From Akkermansia sp. (GTDB lineage: Bacteria > Verrucomicrobiota > Verrucomicrobiia > Verrucomicrobiales > Akkermansiaceae), in NCBI GenBank assembly GCA_020047775.1, contig JAIFNK010000254.1, positions 1-11,206 on the forward strand: DNA of 11,206 bases. The letters are read 5' to 3'. Each line of letters begins with the position of its first letter. The stretch's first letter is position 1. The notes beneath the pieces were generated by a model. It was not told the DNA's origin and searched no databases. It saw only the letters and a program-made list of their open reading frames with translations. Positions 7,565 through 11,206 of the stretch are shown here, one piece after another. The translations under genes and the position numbers were made by a program.

Positions 7565-8307
7565 GCGACGCCCGCACAGCCGGATTCTTCACTCTAGGGG
7601 TTCCGCCGGAGCGCTATCATCTTCCGCATCCACGACTCGGGCTGCCAGTCATCCTCCTCATCCGCCGGGTGCTGATCCGGGCGTTGGAGTTGCTTCGTGA
7701 ACAACAATTCCGACTCGCCGATGCCAGCGAGGACGAAGTCACCGCCGCACTGCGCAGCATTATTGAAAATGACCTTCGGGAAGCGGGAAGCGTCGCCGGT
7801 TTTAACAAACGCAGCTACGAGCCCGTGGTCCGCCAGGGCCAGTGGGCGAACTACAACGGAGCCGTCCTCACCAAGACCCCGGACATGTGTTTCAAGCTGC
7901 GCCATGACGAAAGCGAATCCCGCCCTGTCATCCCCGAATTCGACGCCTTGTTCGTGGAATGCAAACCCGCGGATGCCACACATCCGGCGGGTTCAAAATA
8001 CTGCGACGACGGACTCATTCGTTTCGTCCGCGGCGACTACGCGTGGGCCATGCAGGAAGGAATGATGTTGGCGTTCGCCCGCGACGGGCGGACAATTGCC
8101 AAAAACCTCATCCCCACGATGTCTGAGTCCGCCCGCATGCAGTCACTGCACACCTTGGAGCTTCCCACTGCAACAACATGCAGCATGCCAACCGCTAGTG
8201 CTAAACCAGTCCACATCAGTCGTCACAAGAGAACTTTTTCATGGCTTCATGGCAAAGGGCCGGCCACCGACATCACGATCTATCACTTGTGGCATGACTG
8301 CGGATGA
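7561..8307 (+). CDS. PD-(D/E)XK nuclease-like protein, probable restriction partner of the methyltransferase
   Basis: The product has 248 residues from the ATG at 7561, which overlaps the methyltransferase TGA (ATGA) and follows a GGAA at 7552-7555. I do not recognise a named family, but a nuclease core can be read. An acidic helix I-E69-N-D-L is followed by P107-D108, and then E133-x-K135 in F-D-A-L-F-V-E-C-K-P, 24 residues after D108. This is the order and spacing of PD-(D/E)XK enzymes. Next comes G-S-K-Y-C-D-D-G-L-I-R-F-V and a helix A-W-A-M-Q-E-G-M-M-L-A, then a C-terminal I-S-R-H and T-D-I-T-I-Y-H-L-W-H. Tight coupling to an adenine methyltransferase suggests it is the restriction subunit. 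The longer frame from 7480 would lie inside the upstream gene and is unlikely. It could instead be a non-nucleolytic structural partner; the motif reading is by eye. It is the last gene of the operon. Confidence 0.8.
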   Translation: MSDARTAGFFTLGVPPERYHLPHPRLGLPVILLIRRVLIRALELLREQQFRLADASEDEVTAALRSIIENDLREAGSVAGFNKRSYEPVVRQGQWANYNGAVLTKTPDMCFKLRHDESESRPVIPEFDALFVECKPADATHPAGSKYCDDGLIRFVRGDYAWAMQEGMMLAFARDGRTIAKNLIPTMSESARMQSLHTLELPTATTCSMPTASAKPVHISRHKRTFSWLHGKGPATDITIYHLWHDCG

Positions 8308-8314
8308 ACGAGTG

Positions 8315-8340
8315 GCCTCGTATTCAGGAGGCTCGCTTTT
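8315..8340 (+). terminator. Weak possible terminator after the defence operon
   Basis: A 5-bp stem GCCTC/GAGGC with an 8-nt loop is followed after a few bases by TTTT (8337-8340). It lies 8 nt after the stop of the nuclease gene. The stem is short and the T-run is short and offset, so this is a weak candidate chosen mostly for position. Confidence 0.25.
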
Positions 8341-8398
8341 CGGAAAACCGCGCTGCACCGATTTTCGGGTTTTCGGTAGGCGCATGTCCTTGTCAGCA

Positions 8399-8429
8399 CG
8401 CAAACTCGCTATTGTGCGGGCGAGTTGCG
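8399..8429. repeat. Inverted repeat, 10-bp hairpin with one bulged base
   Basis: CGCAA(A)CTCGC at 8399-8409 pairs with GCGAGTTGCG at 8420-8429 around a 10-nt loop, with a single extra A (one of 8402-8404) in the left arm. There is no T-run on either side, so it is not a standard intrinsic terminator. It lies upstream of the antitoxin promoter and could be an RNA hairpin, a protein-binding site or a remnant of mobile DNA. Confidence 0.5.
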
Positions 8430-8452
8430 GACGCCATAGAAGGATCACCAGC

Positions 8453-8480
8453 TTGACGGAAAACCCTGTTCCGGTAGGGT
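8453..8480 (+). promoter_or_regulatory. Promoter with overlapping palindromes for the VapB-like gene
   Basis: TTGACG (8453-8458, 5 of 6 to the -35 consensus) and TAGGGT (8475-8480, 3 of 6 to the -10) are spaced by 16 nt, with the ATG at 8488. Two overlapping inverted repeats lie inside: CGGAA-N7-TTCCG (8457-8473) and ACCCT-N8-AGGGT (8463-8480). A ribbon-helix-helix antitoxin dimer binding these would give the usual antitoxin autoregulation. The leader would be very short. Confidence 0.45.
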
Positions 8481-8487
8481 ATGCCGC

Positions 8488-8724
8488 ATGAAAACCACCA
8501 TCGATATTCCGGAAGGGCTGTATCGCCGGGCCGAGATCCACGCGGTGGAAACAGGGCGCACTCTGAAGGACTTGGTGCTCACTTCATTGGAAAAGGAACT
8601 CGATCTCTCCTCCATGCCGCAAATCTCCCCCACCTGGGCGAACCGCAAATTACGACCTGATTTCGAAGCCGCCCTGAAAGCCGGGGCCTTCGCCGGAGGC
8701 ACGAATTCCGCCGTCATGATTTAA
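8488..8724 (+). CDS. VapB-like antitoxin, without an adjacent toxin gene
   Basis: The product has 78 residues. The N-terminus M-K-T-T-I-D-I-P-E-G-L-Y-R-R-A-E, followed by E-T-G-R-T-L-K-D-L-V-L, is the familiar VapB/ribbon-helix-helix-like pattern: a beta strand for DNA binding, then two helices. The C-terminal half (from about residue 38) would normally wrap the VapC PIN-domain RNase. Here the frame ends N-S-A-V-M-I-stop. The 25 bases after it lead straight into the 3' end of a minus-strand gene, so no toxin gene follows. It may be a solitary antitoxin, a remnant whose toxin was lost, or a regulator acting in trans. Its promoter (8453-8480) looks intact, which favours an expressed gene. The family call is good; its role is unclear. 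Confidence 0.75.
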   Translation: MKTTIDIPEGLYRRAEIHAVETGRTLKDLVLTSLEKELDLSSMPQISPTWANRKLRPDFEAALKAGAFAGGTNSAVMI

Positions 8725-8749
8725 GAAGACAGATTTTAGCACGAGCACC

Positions 8750-9169
8750 CTACTCCGCTTCCGTTTCAGGCGCGGCGAAGGGGTTCCGCTTGCCGACGAC
8801 CACAAAATGCCGGGACCATGCCTCCTCGATCAGGTGTTCCCCGCTGCGGGAAAAGCGCAGGTGATGCTTGCGGTGTTGATAGACGGTTTGTGATGGCTTG
8901 AGATTCAGGTCGTGGGCGTGAAAACGAAGCAGGCGCAGGATGCGGCCGCCACGGGTGAGGTTGCAGCGGATCACGCGTTCGAGACAGGGAAGCTGGCCCT
9001 GTTTCCAGCGTTCGAGATCGGCGGGCACCAGCAGGCCCATTTCGACGAAAAGTTCGACGGGGGCCACGAAACGCTTGCGGGCGAGGATACGTGAAACCGC
9101 CAACACGATCCGCGGGAAATCCTTGAACTCGCGGTAGTTGGCGACGGAGGGCTTTTGGGGGTCAGGCAT
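8750..9169 (-). CDS. Conserved protein of unknown function
   Basis: The product has 139 residues from the ATG at 9169 (complement); a TTG at 9205 would give 151. I do not know a function. The pattern resembles small uncharacterised bacterial proteins as I remember them. It has F-P-R-I-V-L-A-V-S-R-I-L-A near the start and a helical segment P-V-E-L-F-V-E-M-G-L-L. Then come L-P-C-L-E-R-V-I-R-C-N-L, L-K-P-S-Q-T-V-Y and L-R-F-S-R-S-G with I-E-E-A-W-S-R-H-F near the end. It is basic and probably cytoplasmic, with no signal peptide or membrane segment. It converges on the VapB-like gene (25 nt between the stops) and diverges from dnaE2 across a region holding a LexA box. The codons carry consistent conserved-protein texture, so it is probably real. 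The start and promoter are uncertain. Confidence 0.7.
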   Translation of the reverse strand: MPDPQKPSVANYREFKDFPRIVLAVSRILARKRFVAPVELFVEMGLLVPADLERWKQGQLPCLERVIRCNLTRGGRILRLLRFHAHDLNLKPSQTVYQHRKHHLRFSRSGEHLIEEAWSRHFVVVGKRNPFAAPETEAE

Positions 9170-9268
9170 CGGCACGAAATGAACATGATGTCGATTCCGG
9201 GCCAATAAAAATCATTGGGATCACCCGCTGCATTTTCCTCCACCAAGCCGAAGCGCATCCAAAAAAAC

Positions 9269-9282
9269 TGTTCGATTGAACA
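9269..9282 (+). promoter_or_regulatory. LexA box TGTTC-GATT-GAACA upstream of dnaE2
   Basis: This is an exact 14-bp TGTTC-N4-GAACA palindrome, the LexA-binding form I recall being reported for Verrucomicrobia. It overlaps the -35 element of a good promoter and lies 82 nt before the dnaE2 start. dnaE2 is a classical SOS gene, so LexA repression is the obvious reading. Confidence 0.85.
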
Positions 9283-9303
9283 TTTTCTCGGATGGCCTAA
9301 AAT
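9276..9303 (+). promoter_or_regulatory. dnaE2 promoter
   Basis: TTGAAC (9276-9281, 4 of 6 to the -35 consensus) and TAAAAT (9298-9303, 5 of 6 to TATAAT) are spaced by 16 nt. Transcription would start near 9310. The -35 lies within the LexA box, so bound LexA would block polymerase. dnaE2 can thus be induced independently of imuB. Confidence 0.65.
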
Positions 9304-9307
9304 CGGG

Positions 9308-9367
9308 ATGAGAACGATGGATGAGATGGAATTTCAACGAATGGGAAACACCCAAGGCGAACGATGA
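9308..9367 (+). CDS. Possible 19-residue leader ORF coupled to dnaE2
   Basis: The frame from the ATG at 9308 (alternative ATG at 9317, 16 residues) ends in a TGA at 9365-9367 that overlaps the dnaE2 ATG as ATGA. The peptide is Met- and Glu-rich and matches nothing I know. With a transcript starting near 9310, only the 9317 start would be used. It may let dnaE2 be translated by coupling, or it may be chance. There is no clear Shine-Dalgarno for it. Confidence 0.3.
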   Translation: MRTMDEMEFQRMGNTQGER

Positions 9368-11206
9368 ACGCGCCTTTTGTAGAGTTGCACGCGCATTCCG
9401 CGTTTTCATTTTTGGAGGGCGCGAGCCAGCCTGAAGCGATGATCCGCCGGGCGGCGGAGCTGGGTTACGACAGCATCGCCATCACCGACCGGATGGGATT
9501 TTACGGCTCCGCCCGCGCCCATCACGCCGCCAAGGAGTGCGGGATCCGCGCGATGGTCGGCTGTTTGCTGGATTTGCCGGATGGAACAAGGTTTCCCGTG
9601 CTCTGCGCCACGCGTGACGGCTACCGGATGTTGTCCCGCCATCTCACGGATCATCATTTGCAGCAAGGCGAGGCGCGTGAATTTCCGCGGACGGGAAATC
9701 ATTTGTTAGCTCTCACCGGTGACCGCGACGGTCCGCTGTGCCGGCCCTTGCTGGCGAATGACCGGCCCGCCGCGTTGCTCGCCGCCGAGCGCTTGGTCCG
9801 GCTTTTCGGCCAGGGAAATGTTTATGTGGAACTCACCCGCCACGGCCTGCGCGACGATGGGCGTCTGAACCGCCAGCTCGTCGATCTGGCAGCCCACCTC
9901 CGGTTGCCGTTGTTAGCCAGTAACGCACCGCTTCACGCCACCCGCGGCGAGCGGCGGCTGGCGGATGCCTTCGCCTGTCTGCGCCATCATCTGCCGCTCG
10001 ACCGTGCGGGGCGATTGCTGGCACCGAATGGCGAGCGGCATCTCAAGGCGCCGGCTGAAATGACCGCACTCTTCGCTGACCTGCCAGAGGCGGTTAAGAA
10101 CACGCGCCGCCTTGCCGAGCGGATTGGCTTCACGCTGGAAAACCTCGACTACCGCTTTCCCGATTTTCCCGATGGCCGGGGAAATCCCTTGTCGGTTAAC
10201 GAACAAACGATGTTGTTGCGGCGTCATGCTTACGCCGGGGCTTCGCGTCGCTACGGCGTCTGTAGTAAGAAGGTGAAAAACCAGTTGGAGCACGAGCTGG
10301 CGATGATCCATCGCCTGGGATTTCCCGGGTATTTCCTGATCGTCCACGACCTGGTGGAATTCGCACGCGGGCGGGGCATCCTTTGCCAAGGCCGGGGGTC
10401 CGCCGCGAACTCGGTGGTTTGTTATGCGCTCGGCATCACCGCCGTGGATCCGGTGGGCGGCGGGTTGTTGTTCGAGCGGTTTCTATCCGAGAATCGCAAA
10501 AGCTGGCCGGACATCGACATCGACTTCCCCTCGGGCGGGCGCCGCGAGGAGGTGATCCAGCACGTCTTCAAAAAATACGGCGCGCGCAACGCGGCGATGA
10601 CCGCCAACGTCATCACCTACCGGTCGAAATCCGCGTTCCGGGAGATGAGCAAGGTGCTCGGTTTCCCGCCGTCGGTGGCGGAACGGTTTTCCGGAGGTGC
10701 ATCGTCATTCCGCGACGAGGACTCGGCGGAAACCACCCGCGAGGCGCGGTTCGAGGAACGCATCGCGAGCATCCTGCCGCCGTCGCACCCGCGGCTGCCG
10801 GCTCTGGTCCATCTCTATCAGTCGGTGCTCGGCATGCCGCGCCACCTCGGCCAGCATTCCGGCGGAATGATCGTCTGCGACCACGGGCTCGATGCGGTCG
10901 TCCCGCTGCAACCGGCGACCATGCCCGGACGCACCGTGGTGCAGTGGGACAAGGACGATTGCGAGGACATGGGTATCGTGAAGATTGATCTGCTAGGACT
11001 CGGCATGCTCGCGGCGATGGAACACGCGCTGGAAATCCGCTCGCGCCGCGGCCAACCGGTGGACCTCGCGACGATCCCGAAGGACGACCCCGCGGTTTTC
11101 GAAATGCTCTGCCGCGCGGACACCATCGGCACCTTCCAGGTCGAGAGCCGGGCGCAGATGGCCACGCTGCCGATCATGCGGCCGCAGACGTTTTACGATC
11201 TCGCCA
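9364..11206 (+). CDS. dnaE2: Error-prone DNA polymerase III alpha subunit DnaE2/ImuC (5' part)
   Basis: The frame runs open from the ATG at 9364 to the right edge (614 codons; the family is usually about 1,000-1,100). AAGG at 9354-9357 gives a Shine-Dalgarno 6 nt before the start. The PHP domain comes first: V-E-L-H-A-H-S-A-F-S-F-L-E-G-A-S (H9, H11), I-T-D-R near 40, and S-N-A-P-L-H-A near 189. The polymerase core follows with G343-R-G-S-A-A-N-S350, the catalytic P-D-I-D385-I-D387-F, G-Q-H-S-G-G-M-I-V near 500, and M-G-I-V-K-I-D542-L-L-G-L. All three palm aspartates expected of an active C-family polymerase are present. DnaE2 carries out damage-induced translesion synthesis with ImuA and ImuB, and its gene is LexA-controlled in most bacteria. 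It normally follows imuB directly, but here 8.3 kb intervene and it has its own LexA-boxed promoter. Confidence 0.93.
   Translation, partial: MNAPFVELHAHSAFSFLEGASQPEAMIRRAAELGYDSIAITDRMGFYGSARAHHAAKECGIRAMVGCLLDLPDGTRFPVLCATRDGYRMLSRHLTDHHLQQGEAREFPRTGNHLLALTGDRDGPLCRPLLANDRPAALLAAERLVRLFGQGNVYVELTRHGLRDDGRLNRQLVDLAAHLRLPLLASNAPLHATRGERRLADAFACLRHHLPLDRAGRLLAPNGERHLKAPAEMTALFADLPEAVKNTRRLAERIGFTLENLDYRFPDFPDGRGNPLSVNEQTMLLRRHAYAGASRRYGVCSKKVKNQLEHELAMIHRLGFPGYFLIVHDLVEFARGRGILCQGRGSAANSVVCYALGITAVDPVGGGLLFERFLSENRKSWPDIDIDFPSGGRREEVIQHVFKKYGARNAAMTANVITYRSKSAFREMSKVLGFPPSVAERFSGGASSFRDEDSAETTREARFEERIASILPPSHPRLPALVHLYQSVLGMPRHLGQHSGGMIVCDHGLDAVVPLQPATMPGRTVVQWDKDDCEDMGIVKIDLLGLGMLAAMEHALEIRSRRGQPVDLATIPKDDPAVFEMLCRADTIGTFQVESRAQMATLPIMRPQTFYDLA

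Larger units (their letters stand above)
8308..8452. other. Intergenic region with inverted repeats after the nuclease gene
   Basis: I see no convincing gene here. Three inverted repeats stand out: GCCTC/GAGGC (8315-8319 and 8328-8332), GAAAACC/GGTTTTC (8343-8349 and 8368-8374) and a long bulged hairpin at 8399-8429. One plus-strand frame is open through to 8491 but has no good start, no recognisable protein pattern and unlikely composition. Confidence 0.5.

Noticed and set aside
1078..8307. A DISARM or BREX system (SNF2 helicase plus methyltransferase)
   Set aside because: No DUF1998 (DrmB), DrmA-type helicase, phospholipase D (DrmC), PglZ or BrxC-like gene is present in the window. The helicase has a SWIM finger, and a LexA-like regulator and a PD-(D/E)XK protein are not the expected partners.
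8096..8491. 131-codon plus-strand frame running through the gap to the antitoxin start
   Set aside because: Half of it overlaps the nuclease gene out of frame and the rest has no recognisable pattern. The ATGA contact with the antitoxin start is probably chance.
9202..9218. CCAAT-N7-ATTGG inverted repeat near the start of the minus-strand gene
   Set aside because: The arms are only 5 bp and AT-rich, and there is no second copy or promoter element to support an operator.
404..10996. Rare leucine codons TTA and CTA often followed by G (13 of 21 by my count)
   Set aside because: The excess is small compared with what a GC-rich genome would give by chance and has no clear meaning.
1..11206. CRISPR array, tRNA, rRNA, insertion sequence or integrase
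   Set aside because: I saw no spaced direct repeats, no tRNA-like cloverleaf, no transposase or integrase motif and no terminal repeats, so mobility of the inserted block is not shown directly.

Overview
The window looks like a GC-rich (about 60-65% G+C) bacterial chromosome, most likely a member of the Verrucomicrobiota. The best clue is a perfect TGTTC-N4-GAACA palindrome (9269-9282) in front of dnaE2, which is the LexA-box form I recall being described for that phylum. The phylum call is an inference; no rRNA or tRNA gene is present to confirm it.

Layout. (1) 1-1081: 3' part of imuB, the Y-family-like subunit of the SOS mutagenesis (ImuA-ImuB-DnaE2) machinery. (2) 1150-3744: a SWIM zinc-finger plus SNF2/RapA-type ATPase-helicase gene on the same strand. 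(3) 3772-8307: a compact operon headed by a self-cleaving LexA-like repressor. It is followed by a 1054-residue N6-adenine DNA methyltransferase of the Eco57I/type IIG kind and a 248-residue protein with a readable PD-(D/E)XK nuclease motif. The genes overlap by TGATG and ATGA, and a perfect palindromic operator lies 2 nt before the first start codon. (4) 8308-8487: an intergenic stretch with several inverted repeats and a promoter. (5) 8488-8724: a VapB-like antitoxin with no toxin gene after it. (6) 8750-9169, minus strand: a conserved protein of unknown function. (7) 9269-11206: a LexA box and promoter followed by dnaE2 (imuC), which runs off the right edge.

How the parts fit. imuB and dnaE2 are normally neighbours in one SOS cassette. 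Here about 8.3 kb separate them, and dnaE2 has its own LexA-boxed promoter. The intervening DNA carries a coupled regulator-methyltransferase-nuclease set. This is best read as a restriction-modification or phage-defence module whose control gene is a LexA-type autoprotease rather than a classical C protein. If the residues act as in LexA (Ala85-Gly86 scissile bond, Ser123/Lys160 dyad), DNA damage would derepress the module. That SOS-linked defence idea is the main novelty candidate. The SNF2 helicase may belong to the module or to the mutagenesis operon; the sequence does not decide.
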